From contig NZ_CP077089.1 of assembly GCF_014268445.2 (NCBI RefSeq), positions 4,333,501-4,397,500 on the forward strand: a DNA stretch of 64,000 bases. Direction: 5' to 3'. The notes below the pieces were generated by a model. That model saw only the letters and a list, made by a program, of their open reading frames with translations, was not told the origin of the DNA and made no database searches. Below are positions 1-12,952 of this stretch, one piece after another. The first letter of the stretch is position 1. Each line of letters begins with the position of its first letter. The position numbers and the translations under genes are program-made. This DNA is from Pseudomonas tensinigenes (GTDB lineage Bacteria; Pseudomonadota; Gammaproteobacteria; Pseudomonadales; Pseudomonadaceae).

Positions 1-639
1 CGACCACCAGCGATTGAGCGCACCTTGGAACAGTTCGAACAGGTCGAGAGTGATTTTGCCGGTGATGTCCATCACCTTGAACCACGACAGGTCGGTAAAT
101 ACCGTAAGGCCAAACAGGAATAACGCGATGAACAGCAACGTGCTGCCCTGAATGTTCAGCGCGTTCTTTGCCAGATTGCCGAGGCTTTCGCCCAGCGCAC
201 CACCGGCACCCGCCGGCAGACCCGAGGCCGCGTGAAAGTGCAGATGCGCCAGCGCAGCGCCGGACAGCACCAGAAACACCAGACCGATCAGACGCCAGGA
301 GAACAGCCAGCCGCTCCACTGCCACGGTTCGTGGCGCTGGCGGAAGATCTGGTAGGCCTTGATCGCCAGCAGCAACGGGAAGATGTAGGCGAAGTAACCC
401 AGCACCATGAACAGGATGTCGGCGCTGTAGGAGCCCGCCGGGCCGCCAAAATTCTGCACGTCGTCGATCTTGCTGTTGTGGCTCCAGCCCGGATCGTCCT
501 TGCCGTAGGTCAGCAAAGCCATCATCAGGAACAGGCACAAGGCACCGATGGCGATCAATGCACCTTCCTTGAGCCGGTAGTGCAACTGTTGGCGCCAGAG
601 CGGAACGACGGTTTTTGGTGCTTCGGTGGATTTCTTCAA
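1..639 (-). CDS. ftsK: DNA translocase FtsK, N-terminal part (cut by window edge)
   Basis: This is the first 213 codons of the septal DNA translocase that pumps chromosome dimers toward XerCD at dif and helps assemble the divisome. The visible part is the inner-membrane anchor. It begins KKSTEAPKTVVPLWRQQ after the start and holds four hydrophobic segments, including LIAIGALCLFLMMALLTY and LFIALFLFGLTVF. The linker and motor domains lie outside the window. No ATG fits, so a TTG at 639 is chosen, with AGGAAAAGAAG just upstream. Identification rests on the FtsK_4TM-like N-terminus and on position beside aat, as in Pseudomonas genomes. Confidence 0.88.
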   Translation of the reverse strand, partial: MKKSTEAPKTVVPLWRQQLHYRLKEGALIAIGALCLFLMMALLTYGKDDPGWSHNSKIDDVQNFGGPAGSYSADILFMVLGYFAYIFPLLLAIKAYQIFRQRHEPWQWSGWLFSWRLIGLVFLVLSGAALAHLHFHAASGLPAGAGGALGESLGNLAKNALNIQGSTLLFIALFLFGLTVFTDLSWFKVMDITGKITLDLFELFQGALNRWWS

Positions 640-1177
640 AACGCTTCTTTTCCTGCGCCCGAGGCGCGTCCATCTATTGAATGACGATAAAAAACTGCCC
701 AATCCAGGCAGGTAAAAAAGTTGACGGGCACAACTGAGACTACTTTTAACACTGCGCTGCTGCTTTTATAAACACAGGTATCAAAACAGTGCCCGGCGAA
801 TATTCTGTAACAGCCCGGCATTGTACGGGTTTGTGCGTCGGATGCCATGCTTCAGACCCCAGCATTGAGCATAGCCAAGCGCATAAAACCTGCGCTTCAA
901 TTTGAGCACGCATTGTCTTTTGTGACAAAGGCTTATGAGGTGTATTTGATGAACGTAGCGAAGCATTGCCATCCAGACCTTCTGAACTGTCGCTGAGCGC
1001 TCGCCATGCCGGCCAGGCGCCGGGCCACAGCGCTCGGTTACGACCGCGTCCGTCTCGCCAAGTTGCAATGCGGCGAACGTCGCGCAGGATCGAGACGACA
1101 TTCGCAACGTTTAGCGGCACACTTTACCGCGAGCCCAACAGCTCGCCCCGCCCACCCCTTCTGCAAGCCCGGATGCC
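640..1177. other. Intergenic region between ftsK and aat
   Basis: About 540 bp separate two divergent genes. No reading frame here resembles a known protein, and I see no tRNA fold. In P. aeruginosa PAO1 trxB1 lies between ftsK and aat. Here no thioredoxin reductase sequence is visible, and the gap is too short for it. Promoters for both flanking genes must lie here, but none is clear enough to mark. Confidence 0.6.
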
Positions 1178-1858
1178 ATGCTGACTTGGTTACAACGTAA
1201 CTCCCTGACTTTTCCGCCTCTGGAAAAGGCCATGCGCGACCCCAACGGATTGCTCGCCGCGGGCGGCGATCTGTCTGCCGATCGTTTGATCGCGGCTTAT
1301 CGTCATGGCTGTTTTCCGTGGTTTTCCGAGGGCCAGCCGATTCTCTGGTGGTCGCCGGATCCGCGCACGGTGCTGTTTCCCGACGAACTGCATGTCTCGC
1401 GCAGCCTCGGCAAACTGCTGCGCCAGGCACGCTATCAAGTGACCTTCGATCAGGACTTCGACGCCGTGATCCGCGCCTGCGCCGCGCCACGGGATTACGC
1501 CGACGGCACCTGGATCACCGAAGCCATGCAGGATGCCTACATTGAATTGCATCGCCGCGGCTTCGCTCATTCGGTCGAAGTGTGGGATCAAGGCGAACTG
1601 GTCGGCGGCCTGTACGGACTGGCTATGGGCCAACTGTTTTTTGGCGAATCGATGTTCAGCCGCGCTGACAACGCCTCGAAATTCGGCTTTGCCACCCTGG
1701 TGCGCCACCTGAAAGACTCAGGATTCGTGCTGATCGACTGCCAAATGCCGACCGATCATCTGCACAGCCTCGGCGCGCGGGCGATTCCTCGTCAGCAATT
1801 CGCCGACTATCTGGCAAATCACCTGGATCAACCCAATCGTGCCACCTGGGTTTGCTGA
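1178..1858 (+). CDS. aat: Leucyl/phenylalanyl-tRNA--protein transferase
   Basis: Cytosolic enzyme that transfers Leu or Phe from aminoacyl-tRNA to proteins with N-terminal Lys or Arg, marking them for ClpS/ClpAP. The 226-residue length is normal for the family. Diagnostic stretches are [13 protein letters not shown] near the N-terminus, the HGCFPWF segment around residue 44, and the [20 protein letters not shown] core with SRADNASK after it. It is followed 57 bp later by bpt, the second N-degron transferase. The nearby clpA and clpS encode the recognition and degradation machinery for the same pathway. Confidence 0.96.
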   Translation: MLTWLQRNSLTFPPLEKAMRDPNGLLAAGGDLSADRLIAAYRHGCFPWFSEGQPILWWSPDPRTVLFPDELHVSRSLGKLLRQARYQVTFDQDFDAVIRACAAPRDYADGTWITEAMQDAYIELHRRGFAHSVEVWDQGELVGGLYGLAMGQLFFGESMFSRADNASKFGFATLVRHLKDSGFVLIDCQMPTDHLHSLGARAIPRQQFADYLANHLDQPNRATWVC

Positions 1859-1915
1859 GCGACTTTTGCGCGCGTGGCTTACACTTAATTCACCAGCTTA
1901 TCCCGAGGGTTGATC

Positions 1916-2623
1916 ATGACCGAGTTGGCGCGGTTGAAGTTCTATGCCACTCAGCCTCACTCTTGCAGTTATCTGCCCGAGGAGCAGGCCACCACCCTGT
2001 TTCTCGACCCGAGCCAGCCCATGGATGTGCATGTCTACGCAGACCTGTCGGAAATGGGCTTTCGCCGCAGTGGCGATCATCTGTACCGGCCGCATTGCCA
2101 GAACTGCAATGCGTGCGTGCCTGCGCGCATTCCGGTGGCGCAGTTCACACCTAATCGTCAGCAGAAGCGGATTTTCAAGCGCAACGCGGATTTGCAGGTG
2201 CGCCCGGCCAAACCGCAATTCAGTGAAGAATATTTCGATCTGTACCAGCGCTATATCGAACAACGCCACGCCGACGGCGATATGTACCCGCCAAGCCGTG
2301 ATCAATTCTCGACTTTTCTGGTACGTGACCTGCCCTTCTCGCGTTTTTACGAATTCCGACTCGACGGACGGTTACTGGCCGTGGCGGTGACCGATTTACT
2401 GCCGAACGGTTTGTCAGCGGTGTACACCTTCTACGAACCCGACGAAGAGCGCCGCAGCCTTGGCCGATTTGCCATCCTCTGGCAAATCGCCGAGGCACAG
2501 CGTCTCGGGCTTGAGGCGGTGTACCTCGGTTACTGGATCAAGAACTGCAAAAAGATGAACTACAAGACGCAATACCGACCCATCGAATTGCTGATTAATC
2601 AGCGCTGGGTCATCCTCAACTAA
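1916..2623 (+). CDS. bpt: Aspartate/glutamate leucyltransferase (arginyltransferase-like)
   Basis: Transfers leucine to proteins with N-terminal Asp or Glu (or oxidised Cys), creating N-degrons read by ClpS. The protein has 235 residues, the usual length. The N-terminal ATE domain shows the SYLP segment and the [11 protein letters not shown] cysteine motif. The C-terminal part has [16 protein letters not shown] and [16 protein letters not shown]. The ATG at 1916 is preferred over the in-frame TTG at 1910, because GAGGG at 1905-1909 is correctly spaced from the ATG but abuts the TTG. Alternative family name: ate. Confidence 0.95.
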   Translation: MTELARLKFYATQPHSCSYLPEEQATTLFLDPSQPMDVHVYADLSEMGFRRSGDHLYRPHCQNCNACVPARIPVAQFTPNRQQKRIFKRNADLQVRPAKPQFSEEYFDLYQRYIEQRHADGDMYPPSRDQFSTFLVRDLPFSRFYEFRLDGRLLAVAVTDLLPNGLSAVYTFYEPDEERRSLGRFAILWQIAEAQRLGLEAVYLGYWIKNCKKMNYKTQYRPIELLINQRWVILN

Positions 2624-2735
2624 ACCCAAGCCGTAAACCCCTTGGCGTAAACCCCATTTTTCGGGCACAATGCACGCCGCTTTTGCCTGGCGCAGTTGCA
2701 CCGGGCCATTCATTGGATACCGAGGGCTTTACTGC

Positions 2736-2954
2736 ATGTCGAAAGAAGACAGCTTCGAAATGGAAGGCACTGTCGTCGACACCCTGCCCAACACCATGTT
2801 TCGTGTGGAGTTGGAAAATGGGCACGTCGTAACCGCGCATATTTCCGGCAAGATGCGCAAGAACTACATTCGTATTCTTACCGGTGACAAAGTGCGCGTC
2901 GAGCTGACGCCCTATGACTTGAGCAAAGGGCGCATTACTTACCGCGCTCGTTAA
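2736..2954 (+). CDS. infA: Translation initiation factor IF-1
   Basis: A 72-residue S1/OB-fold protein that occupies the ribosomal A site during initiation. It begins [19 protein letters not shown] and contains the family-typical [19 protein letters not shown] and [18 protein letters not shown]. The start at 2736 gives the standard length; upstream in-frame extension to 2670 is not family-like. A strong terminator follows 16 bp after the stop. Confidence 0.98.
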
Positions 2955-2970
2955 TCAAGTCAATACAGAA

Positions 2971-2996
2971 CGCCCGGTTTATGCCGGGCGTTTTTG
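2971..2996 (+). terminator. Rho-independent terminator of infA
   Basis: CGCCCGG and CCGGGCG form a 7-bp GC stem with a TTTATG loop, followed by TTTTTGTTT. It closes the aat-bpt-infA stretch. Confidence 0.92.
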
Positions 2997-3052
2997 TTTG
3001 TCTGCGTTTTGGGGTTTGGGGTTTGGGGGCATTTCCGTTTTTTCGGGTGCGG

Positions 3053-3300
3053 CCGCTGGCGGTTTCGCTCTTACAGCGAGTCCCTTTTTCAAACGCCAAA
3101 AAGGAACCAAAAGGCTTTGCCCCTGGCGTACGGCACTTCGCCTAGGCTCAGTGTTCCCTCGCTACGGTGTCCATCCGGGGGCATCGCCTACGGTTTGCTT
3201 CGCTGCACCTCCTCTCGATGTATGCGGCTGCGCCGCACGGCGCTGCGCGCCTAACCCCCGGATGAACACCTCCGCTCGGCCTGCCGATGGGGCAAAAGAT
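3053..3300. repeat. Left arm of a large inverted repeat
   Basis: About 250 bp here are homologous to the reverse complement of roughly 3520-3805. Shared blocks include TTTCAAACGCCAAAAA and GGTTTGCTTCGCTGCACCTC. The arms differ at many positions. Open frames inside it, in several frames on both strands, look like repeat artefacts rather than genes. Confidence 0.7.
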
Positions 3301-3306
3301 CAAAAG

Positions 3307-3455
3307 CCCCTCACCCTAGCCCTCTCCCGGAGGGAGAGGGGACTGACGGTGGTGTTTGGGAGAGGTACGCCGACGTGCGATACCGCGTTGAACTCAGGCT
3401 TTGAAAAGCACACAAATCGGCCCCCTCTCCCTCGGGAGAGGGCTGGGGTGAGGGG
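3307..3455. repeat. CCCTCACCC-type terminal-inverted-repeat element, copy A
   Basis: Ends are CCCCTCACCCTAGCCCTCTC and its near-perfect inverse GAGAGGGCTGGGGTGAGGGG. Hairpin-forming GGGAGAGG sequences lie just inside. It sits between the two arms of the larger inverted repeat. Related copies lie at 37163, 45120, 55948, 58832 and 63680. Confidence 0.8.
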
Positions 3456-3519
3456 TGAATCCACCACAAATCCAAAGCCGAGCACGCTGTTGCTCCTCAC
3501 CACTCAACAGGATGAGCGT

Positions 3520-3805
3520 TAGCTCGGCTGCAGCTCTTGATCTGTAAGGCGACGTCGGAAGGCTGAGTGGAGGGATTGATCCGGGCGTGGGAGCGCAGCG
3601 ACCGTTTGGCGCAGCCAAACACAGCGAGAGGAGGTGCAGCGAAGCAAACCGTAGGCGCTGCGCCCGGATCGATACCGCAGCGAAGGAACCCCGAGCCCCA
3701 GCGAGCGGGCCGCACGTAGGAGCAAGCGTTTTTTGCTTACTTTTTTTGGCGTTTGAAAAAAAGTGAGTCGCCGTAAGGGCGAAACCGTAATAAGCCGCCA
3801 CCGCA
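3520..3805. repeat. Right arm of a large inverted repeat
   Basis: The reverse complement of this stretch matches 3053-3300 in order, including the TTTCAAACGCCAAAAA and GGTTTGCTTCGCTGCACCTC blocks. The pair with copy A between them fills the infA-clpA gap. No coding gene is supported. Confidence 0.7.
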
Positions 3806-3845
3806 GCAACGGATATTCACCCAAAAAACCCAAACGACAAATAAC

Positions 3846-3870
3846 AAAAAGGCGCCCGAAGGCGCCCTCT
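3846..3870 (-). terminator. Rho-independent terminator of clpA
   Basis: On the minus strand GGGCGCC-TTC-GGGCGCC forms a tight hairpin followed by TTTTTGTTA, 14 bases after the clpA stop. Confidence 0.88.
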
Positions 3871-3883
3871 TGATCTCAGGCCA

Positions 3884-6154
3884 TCAGGCCATTTCTGCGG
3901 TAGTCTCGAAGTCAAACGTCAACTCACCATCCTTGATGTCGATGTGCACCACACCGCCATGCTCGGCCAGCTCGCCAAACAGAATCTCCTCCGCCAACGG
4001 ACGCTTGATCTTGTCCTGGATCAGACGCGCCATCGGACGCGCACCCATCGCCGAGTCATAACCACCCGCCGCCAGCCAACTCCGCGCGGCATCAGTGACC
4101 TCAAGCAGCACACGCTTGTCTTCCAGCTGCGCCTGAAGCTCGGTAAGGAACTTGTCCACCACACTTTTGATGACCTCATGACTGAGGCGACCAAACTGGA
4201 TAATGGTGTCCAGACGGTTACGGAACTCCGGCGTAAAGCTCTTCTTGATCACTTCCATCGCATCAGACGAGTGGTCCTGATGGGTGAAACCGATCGAAGC
4301 CCGCGCGGCCGTTTCGGCACCGGCGTTGGTAGTCATGATCACGATCACATTGCGGAAGTCCGCTTTGCGCCCGTTGTTGTCGGTCAGCGTACCGTGGTCC
4401 ATCACCTGCAACAGCAGGTTGAAGACTTCCGGATGCGCCTTCTCGATTTCATCGAGCAGCAATACGCAGTGTGGCTGCTTGGTGATCGCTTCGGTCAACA
4501 GACCGCCCTGGTCGAAACCGACATAGCCCGGAGGCGCACCGATCAGACGCGATACGGTGTGACGCTCCATGTATTCGGACATGTCGAAGCGAACCAGCTC
4601 GATCCCCAACGCCTTGGCCAATTGCCGCGCAGCCTCGGTTTTACCAACACCGGTCGGACCTGCGAACAGGAACGAACCAACTGGCTTATCAGGCGACTTG
4701 AGGCCGGCACGCGACAGCTTGATCGCAGTCGACAGCGAATCGATCGCTGCGTCCTGACCAAACACCGTCAGCTTCAGGTCACGCTCCAGGTTACGCAGCA
4801 GTTCCTTGTCGGAACTGGTGACGTGTTTCGGCGGAATCCGCGCGATTTTCGCGACGATGTCTTCGACCTGTGGCACTTCAATGCGCTTCACACGTTTTTC
4901 GACCGGTTGCAGACGCTGGTAGGCGCCCGCCTCGTCGATCACGTCGATGGCCTTGTCCGGCATATGCCGGTCATTGATGTAGCGCGAGGCCAGTTCAGCA
5001 GCCGCGCGCAACGACTCATCGCTGTATTCGATGTTGTGATGCTGCTCGAAACGCCCTTTCAGGCCGCGCAGGATACCGATGGTGTCTTCCACCGACGGCT
5101 CGACGACATCGACTTTCTGGAAGCGACGCGCCAAGGCACGATCCTTCTCGAAGATGCCGCGAAATTCCTGGAACGTGGTCGAGCCGATGCAGCGAATGTC
5201 GCCAGACGACAGCAGCGGTTTGAGCAGGTTCGAAGCGTCCATCACGCCACCGGACGCAGCGCCGGCACCGATGATGGTGTGGATCTCGTCAATGAACAGG
5301 ATCGCCTGCGGACGTTTTTTCAGTTCATTGAGCAGCGCCTTGAAGCGCTTCTCGAAATCACCGCGATATTTGGTGCCTGCGAGCAGAGCGCCAAGGTCAA
5401 GCGAGTAAACAACGCTGTTGGCCAGCAGATCCGGCACCTGGTTGTCGACAATGCGCTTGGCCAGACCTTCGGCAATTGCGGTTTTACCCACGCCTGCCTC
5501 ACCGACCAGCAGCGGATTGTTTTTGCGTCGACGCGCGAGAATCTGCGCGACACGCTCGACTTCCGATTCGCGGCCGACCAGCGGATCGATGCGACCCTGA
5601 CGCGCGAGTTCGTTGAGGTTGCTGGCATAAGCATCCAGAGGATTGCCTGAAGAAGAAGACTCACCGCCCTCGTCGTCCTGCATATCTTGTTCACCTTCAG
5701 AGTGATCGCCATGCCCCGGCACTTTCGAAATGCCGTGTGCGATGTAATTGACGACATCGATGCGCGCAACGCTCTGCTGTTTCAGCAGGAACACTGCCTG
5801 ACTCTCTTGCTCACTGAAGATGGCAACCAGCACGTTAGCGCCGGTTACTTCGCGTTTGCCCGAGCTCTGTACGTGGAAAACAGCACGTTGCAGTACACGC
5901 TGGAAGCCCAGGGTTGGCTGGGTTTCGCGATCTTCGTCATGAACGGGGATCAATGGCGTGGTGGAGTCGATGAACTCCTGCAGGTCGTGCTTGAGTTTGT
6001 CGAGGTTTGCGCCACAGGCACGCAAAACGGTGGCGGCAGCCTCATTGTCCAATAGGGCCAGCAAAAGGTGTTCGACGGTCATGAATTCATGACGTTTCGA
6101 ACGAGCCTCCTTGAAGGCTAGATTGAGGGTGACTTCGAGCTCGCGGTTTAACAT
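3884..6154 (-). CDS. clpA: ATP-dependent Clp protease ATP-binding subunit ClpA
   Basis: The AAA+ unfoldase that feeds substrates, including ClpS-delivered N-degron proteins, into ClpP. It has 756 residues, the family norm. Order: N-terminal Clp repeat domain ([18 protein letters not shown] onward), an acidic linker near residues 150-170, D1 with Walker [10 protein letters not shown]2 with Walker A GPTGVGKT and Walker [12 protein letters not shown], and a C-terminal sensor-2 region ([19 protein letters not shown]). It lies 30 bp after clpS on the same strand and is probably cotranscribed with it. Confidence 0.98.
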   Translation of the reverse strand: MLNRELEVTLNLAFKEARSKRHEFMTVEHLLLALLDNEAAATVLRACGANLDKLKHDLQEFIDSTTPLIPVHDEDRETQPTLGFQRVLQRAVFHVQSSGKREVTGANVLVAIFSEQESQAVFLLKQQSVARIDVVNYIAHGISKVPGHGDHSEGEQDMQDDEGGESSSSGNPLDAYASNLNELARQGRIDPLVGRESEVERVAQILARRRKNNPLLVGEAGVGKTAIAEGLAKRIVDNQVPDLLANSVVYSLDLGALLAGTKYRGDFEKRFKALLNELKKRPQAILFIDEIHTIIGAGAASGGVMDASNLLKPLLSSGDIRCIGSTTFQEFRGIFEKDRALARRFQKVDVVEPSVEDTIGILRGLKGRFEQHHNIEYSDESLRAAAELASRYINDRHMPDKAIDVIDEAGAYQRLQPVEKRVKRIEVPQVEDIVAKIARIPPKHVTSSDKELLRNLERDLKLTVFGQDAAIDSLSTAIKLSRAGLKSPDKPVGSFLFAGPTGVGKTEAARQLAKALGIELVRFDMSEYMERHTVSRLIGAPPGYVGFDQGGLLTEAITKQPHCVLLLDEIEKAHPEVFNLLLQVMDHGTLTDNNGRKADFRNVIVIMTTNAGAETAARASIGFTHQDHSSDAMEVIKKSFTPEFRNRLDTIIQFGRLSHEVIKSVVDKFLTELQAQLEDKRVLLEVTDAARSWLAAGGYDSAMGARPMARLIQDKIKRPLAEEILFGELAEHGGVVHIDIKDGELTFDFETTAEMA

Positions 6155-6184
6155 AGCTTCACCTCATACCCAAGTGGTCGGCGA

Positions 6185-6568
6185 TTAACCGTCCTTCTCG
6201 ATTTCACAGAGTAGCGGATGCTGGCTTTCCCTGGCGTACTGGTTGACCTGCATGGCCTTTGTCTCGGCGATGTCGCGGGTAAACACTCCACATACTGCCC
6301 GTCCTTCTGTGTGGACGGCCAGCATGACCTTGGTCGCCAGCTCGCGATTCAGGTTAAAAAACACCTCGAGCACTTCGACGACGAAATCCATCGGTGTGTA
6401 GTCATCGTTGAACAAAACCACCTTGTACATCGGCGGCGCCTGTAACGCAGGCTTTGCTTCCTGAACAGCAACGCCTGCCGAATCGTCGTCGTGCTCCTGT
6501 GGAAGATCCTTTTGGAGAAGCGGGCGATCCTGATTGAATGTTAGTCGAATCTGGCTGATTGCATGCAT
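6185..6568 (-). CDS. clpS: ATP-dependent Clp protease adaptor ClpS
   Basis: Small adaptor that binds N-terminal Leu, Phe, Tyr or Trp and docks on the ClpA N-domain. It has 127 residues. A variable, acidic N-terminal tail precedes the conserved core [20 protein letters not shown] (about residues 47-66), which forms the N-degron pocket. The C-terminal part holds [20 protein letters not shown]. The start [16 protein letters not shown] matches Pseudomonas ClpS proteins. It is divergent from cspD across a 224 bp gap. Confidence 0.97.
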   Translation of the reverse strand: MHAISQIRLTFNQDRPLLQKDLPQEHDDDSAGVAVQEAKPALQAPPMYKVVLFNDDYTPMDFVVEVLEVFFNLNRELATKVMLAVHTEGRAVCGVFTRDIAETKAMQVNQYARESQHPLLCEIEKDG

Positions 6569-6792
6569 GGAAAGAAAGGTTCGTCAGTTGTGCAAATACA
6601 GTGGTGGGGGCGGCTGTCCACGTTTTCAACTCCGACTGCCCGGTCACCTTGACTATCGGGAAAACGGTGTTACAACCAATAGAACCCACAGTGGGTAAAA
6701 AAGATCCGCGGAGTCAATTCTTTTAACGAATAAGATTGCGGATGAATTGGATGATACTCCAGCGATGGAGTCTGTTGCAGAGGGATTTGAGC

Positions 6793-7077
6793 ATGGCTGT
6801 CGGCAAGGTGAAATGGTTCAACAATGCCAAGGGTTTTGGATTCATTATCGAGAACGGCCAGACAGAAGACCTGTTTGCCCACTACTCGGCTATCCAGATG
6901 GAAGGCTATAAAACCCTGAAGGCAGGCCAAGAGGTGTACTTCGAACTCCTTCAAGGCCCCAAAGGCCTGCACGCAATCGCGATTCAGGACAAAAACACAG
7001 TGGATGAAGCTGTGGGTGCAGCAGGAGCCGCTGCCGCCGCAACCAGTGGCATCAACCACGCTGCAGTCGTGAGCTGA
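6793..7077 (+). CDS. cspD: Cold-shock-domain protein CspD
   Basis: A 94-residue single-stranded nucleic-acid-binding protein. The cold-shock fold is clear: [15 protein letters not shown] contains RNP1 and DLFAHYSAI contains RNP2. A 25-residue Ala-rich tail follows the domain, as in Pseudomonas CspD. In E. coli CspD inhibits replication in stationary phase and is degraded by Lon. Its position divergent from clpS-clpA is the classic proteobacterial arrangement. The start at 6793 gives MAVGKVKW, with AGAGGGATT upstream. Confidence 0.95.
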   Translation: MAVGKVKWFNNAKGFGFIIENGQTEDLFAHYSAIQMEGYKTLKAGQEVYFELLQGPKGLHAIAIQDKNTVDEAVGAAGAAAAATSGINHAAVVS

Positions 7078-7103
7078 GCAACCTCGCCCAAGACACCCGG
7101 CCA

Positions 7104-7146
7104 TAAAAAAACCGCCTGACTCAATTCACCAAGTCAGGCGGTTTTT
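7104..7146. terminator. Bidirectional terminator between cspD and icd
   Basis: AAAAAACCGCCTGACT and AGTCAGGCGGTTTTT form a long perfect stem with A and T tracts on both sides. It can therefore end transcription from cspD (+) and icd (-). Confidence 0.93.
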
Positions 7147-7159
7147 ATGTGCCCGCGTT

Positions 7160-8416
7160 TTACATATGCGAAATCAACGCATCCCCGAAGCCCGAAGACG
7201 AAACCAGCTTCGCTCCATCCATCAGACGCTCGAAGTCATAGGTCACGGTCTTGGCACCAATGGCGCCGTTGGTGCCCTTGATGATCAGATCCGCCGCTTC
7301 AGTCCAGCCCATGTGCCGCAGCATCATCTCGGCCGAGAGAATCAGCGAACCCGGGTTGACCTGATCCTTGCCGGCGTACTTCGGCGCAGTACCGTGAGTC
7401 GCTTCGAACATCGCCACGGTGTCGGACAGGTTGGCGCCCGGCGCGATACCGATACCGCCCACTTCCGCCGCCAGGGCGTCGGAGAGGTAGTCGCCGTTCA
7501 GATTCAGGGTCGCGATCACATCGTATTCCGCCGGGCGCAGCAGGATCTGCTGGAGCATGGCGTCGGCGATGGCATCTTTGACCACTACGTTCTTGCCGGT
7601 TTTCGGGTTTTTGAACTGCATCCACGGGCCGCCGTCGAGCAGGGTCGCGCCGAATTCTTCGGCGGCCACTTCGTAGGCCCACTCTTTGAAGGCACCTTCG
7701 GTGAACTTCATGATGTTGCCTTTGTGCACGATGGTCAGCGAATCGCGGTCGTTATCGACCACATATTGCAGGGCCTTGCGCGCCAGACGCTTGGTGCCTT
7801 CCAGCGAAACCGGCTTGACGCCGATGCCGCAGTTTTCGTCGAAACGGATCTTGGTGACGCCCATTTCTTCTTTAAGGAATTTGATGACTTTGGTGGCTTC
7901 CGGCGAACCGGCCTTCCACTCAATGCCGGCATAGATGTCTTCGGAGTTCTCGCGGAAGATGGTCATGTCGACGTCGCCAGGCTTTTTCACCGGGCTTGGC
8001 ACGCCTTCGAACCAGCGCACCGGGCGCAGGCAGACGTACAGGTCGAGTTGCTGACGCAGGGCCACGTTCAGCGAGCGGATGCCGCCACCGACCGGCGTGG
8101 TCAGCGGGCCTTTGATGGAAACCACGTAATCCTTGACTGCGTCCAGGGTTTCCTGAGGCAGCCAGGTGTCCTGATCGTAAACCTGAGTGGCTTTTTCCCC
8201 GGCGTAGACTTCCATCCAGGAAATCTTGCGTTTACCGCCGTATGCCTTTTGAACTGCAGCATCGACAACCTTGATCATCACCGGACTGATGTCGACACCA
8301 ATGCCGTCACCTTCGATGAAGGGGATGATCGGGTTATCAGGAACATTGAGAGAATGGTCTGCATTGACGGTGATTTTGTCGCCGACGGCTGGAACCTGAA
8401 TCTTCTTGTAACCCAT
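7160..8416 (-). CDS. icd: Isocitrate dehydrogenase (NADP+), dimeric type
   Basis: Oxidises isocitrate to 2-oxoglutarate and CO2 in the TCA cycle. It has 418 residues from the ATG at 8416, which has GGAG upstream; the in-frame extension to 8485 lacks family support. It contains the substrate loop [13 protein letters not shown], whose Ser corresponds to the AceK phosphorylation site of E. coli Icd. It also contains [18 protein letters not shown] and the NADP-site region [20 protein letters not shown]. It is divergent from idh, a second and unrelated isocitrate dehydrogenase. Confidence 0.97.
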   Translation of the reverse strand: MGYKKIQVPAVGDKITVNADHSLNVPDNPIIPFIEGDGIGVDISPVMIKVVDAAVQKAYGGKRKISWMEVYAGEKATQVYDQDTWLPQETLDAVKDYVVSIKGPLTTPVGGGIRSLNVALRQQLDLYVCLRPVRWFEGVPSPVKKPGDVDMTIFRENSEDIYAGIEWKAGSPEATKVIKFLKEEMGVTKIRFDENCGIGVKPVSLEGTKRLARKALQYVVDNDRDSLTIVHKGNIMKFTEGAFKEWAYEVAAEEFGATLLDGGPWMQFKNPKTGKNVVVKDAIADAMLQQILLRPAEYDVIATLNLNGDYLSDALAAEVGGIGIAPGANLSDTVAMFEATHGTAPKYAGKDQVNPGSLILSAEMMLRHMGWTEAADLIIKGTNGAIGAKTVTYDFERLMDGAKLVSSSGFGDALISHM

Positions 8417-11123
<2,707 letters not shown>

Positions 11124-11141
11124 GGTTGTAGCGCTGTAAAC

Positions 11142-11170
11142 GAACCCCGGCCCTGTGCCGGGGTTTGTGT
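11142..11170 (+). terminator. Terminator of idh
   Basis: AACCCCGGC and GCCGGGGTT pair around a short loop, followed by TGTGTTT. The T tract is weak but the stem is strong. Confidence 0.7.
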
Positions 11171-11190
11171 TTCCAGAGTTCACACAATTC

Positions 11191-11288
11191 CCCTGTGGGA
11201 GCGAGCCTGCTCGCGAATGCGGTTTATCATTCAGCATCTTCATTGACTGACTCACCGCTTTCGCGAGCAGGCTCGCTCCCACAAGGGG
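11191..11288. repeat. REPIN (GAGCCTGCTCGC class)
   Basis: TGTGGGAGCGAGCCTGCTCG and its inverse flank a roughly 50 bp spacer. Each arm is itself a palindrome (GCGAGCCTGCTCGC). It lies between the idh terminator and the Nudix gene. Confidence 0.9.
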
Positions 11289-11321
11289 ATCGGGTTTCAA
11301 TTCAATATTTGAGGACAACTC

Positions 11322-11768
11322 ATGGAATGGCTCCCCCACATCACCGTCGCCACCATCGTCGAGGACAACGGTCGCTTCCTGATGGTTGAAGAACACAAGG
11401 CTGGGCGTAACGTGCTCAACCAGCCCGCCGGCCATCTCGACCCGGACGAAACCCTGATCGATGCAGCCGTGCGCGAAACCCTCGAAGAAACCGGCTGGGA
11501 CGTCGAACCCACCGGCGTGATCGGCATTTACCTGTACACCGCGCCGAGCAACGGCGTGACTTACCAGCGCGTGTGCTTCAGCGCCAAAGCCGTCAAACAT
11601 AACCCGGATTATCAATTGGACGACGGCATCGTCGGCGCCAAGTGGCTGACCCGCGACGAACTAATCGCCCAACGCGACAACTGGCGCAGTGAGCTGATCA
11701 TCCGTTGCATCGACGATTATCTGGCCGGTCATCACTTCAGCCTCGAACTGATCCGCCCTTCTCTTTAG
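11322..11768 (+). CDS. nudJ: Nudix hydrolase, NudJ-like phosphatase
   Basis: A 148-residue Nudix protein. The Nudix box is complete: GHLDPDETLIDAAVRETLEE followed by TGW, with the catalytic RExxEE glutamates. E. coli NudJ (YmfB) hydrolyses nucleoside di- and triphosphates and HMP-PP, and lies directly upstream of mnmA, as here. Only 59 bp separate it from mnmA. The exact substrate cannot be read from the sequence. Confidence 0.85.
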   Translation: MEWLPHITVATIVEDNGRFLMVEEHKAGRNVLNQPAGHLDPDETLIDAAVRETLEETGWDVEPTGVIGIYLYTAPSNGVTYQRVCFSAKAVKHNPDYQLDDGIVGAKWLTRDELIAQRDNWRSELIIRCIDDYLAGHHFSLELIRPSL

Positions 11769-11827
11769 CCTTGAGGCCGCGAGCCTGCTAGAATCGCGTC
11801 CTTTTTCAAGACACTCATTGAATCCCT

Positions 11828-12952
11828 ATGCGTGATCCAGCCCCTTCTGACACATCCAAGAAGCGCGTCATTGTCGGCATGTCCGGCGGCGTGGACTCTT
11901 CCGTTTCCGCTCTCCTGCTGATCGAGCAGGGCTTTGACGTGGAAGGCCTGTTCATGAAGAACTGGGAAGAAGACGACGGAACGGAATACTGCACCGCCAT
12001 GGACGACCTGGCGGATGCTCAGGCTGTCTGCGACAAGATTGGCATCAAGCTGCACACCGCCAACTTCGCCGCCGAGTACTGGGACAACGTGTTCGAGCAC
12101 TTCCTCGCCGAATATAAGGCCGGTCGTACACCGAACCCGGACATCCTCTGCAACCGCGAGATCAAGTTCAAGGCGTTCCTCGACTACGCCATGATGCTCG
12201 GCGCCGACCTGATCGCCACCGGTCACTACGTGCGCCGCCGCGATATCGATGGCCGCACCGAACTGCTCAAAGGCCTCGATCCGAACAAGGATCAGAGCTA
12301 CTTCCTGCACGCCGTTGGCGGCGAACAGATCGCCAAGACTCTGTTCCCGGTCGGCGAACTGGAAAAGCCGGAAGTTCGGGCGATTGCCGAGAAATACGAA
12401 CTGGCCACCGCCAAAAAGAAAGATTCCACCGGAATCTGCTTCATCGGCGAGCGTCGCTTCAGCGATTTCCTCAAGCAATACCTGCCGGCACAACCGGGCG
12501 AGATCAAGACCACCGAAGGCGAAGTCATCGGCCGTCACCACGGTTTGATGTACCACACCATCGGTCAGCGCCAGGGCCTCGGTATCGGCGGTTTGAAAGA
12601 TGCCGGCGATGAGCCGTGGTACGTGCTGCGCAAGGATCTCGACACCAACGAACTGATCGTCGGCCAGGGCAACAACCATCCATGGCTGTTCTCCAGCGCC
12701 CTGCTCGCCTCGGAAATCTATTGGGTCAACCCGATCGACCTGAGCCAGCCGCTGCGCCTGACCGCGAAAGTGCGTTATCGCCAGAGCGACCAGGCCTGCA
12801 CCCTGGAAAAAACCGCCAGCGGCTACCGCGCCGTGTTCGACGAGCCGCAACGCGCGGTGACGCCGGGCCAGTCCGTGGTGTTCTACGACGGTGAAATCTG
12901 CCTCGGTGGCGGCGTGATCGAAGTCGCTGAGCCGTGGAGCGGCCAGGCATGA
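11828..12952 (+). CDS. mnmA: tRNA-specific 2-thiouridylase MnmA
   Basis: Inserts sulfur at C2 of the wobble uridine in tRNA-Lys, -Glu and -Gln. It has 374 residues. The PP-loop [15 protein letters not shown] is near residue 18. The two catalytic cysteines are in [12 protein letters not shown] and [13 protein letters not shown]. The C-terminal beta-barrel ends the protein. Its stop overlaps the hflD start in ATGA (12949-12952), so translation is probably coupled. Confidence 0.97.
   Translation: MRDPAPSDTSKKRVIVGMSGGVDSSVSALLLIEQGFDVEGLFMKNWEEDDGTEYCTAMDDLADAQAVCDKIGIKLHTANFAAEYWDNVFEHFLAEYKAGRTPNPDILCNREIKFKAFLDYAMMLGADLIATGHYVRRRDIDGRTELLKGLDPNKDQSYFLHAVGGEQIAKTLFPVGELEKPEVRAIAEKYELATAKKKDSTGICFIGERRFSDFLKQYLPAQPGEIKTTEGEVIGRHHGLMYHTIGQRQGLGIGGLKDAGDEPWYVLRKDLDTNELIVGQGNNHPWLFSSALLASEIYWVNPIDLSQPLRLTAKVRYRQSDQACTLEKTASGYRAVFDEPQRAVTPGQSVVFYDGEICLGGGVIEVAEPWSGQA

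Noticed and set aside
640..1177. Possible trxB remnant between ftsK and aat
   Set aside because: No CxxC redox motif or FAD-binding GxGxxG pattern could be read in any frame, so a decayed trxB is not supported.
3942..5650. 568-codon open frame antisense to clpA
   Set aside because: Same reasoning: ClpA on the minus strand has complete AAA+ motifs, while this frame has none.
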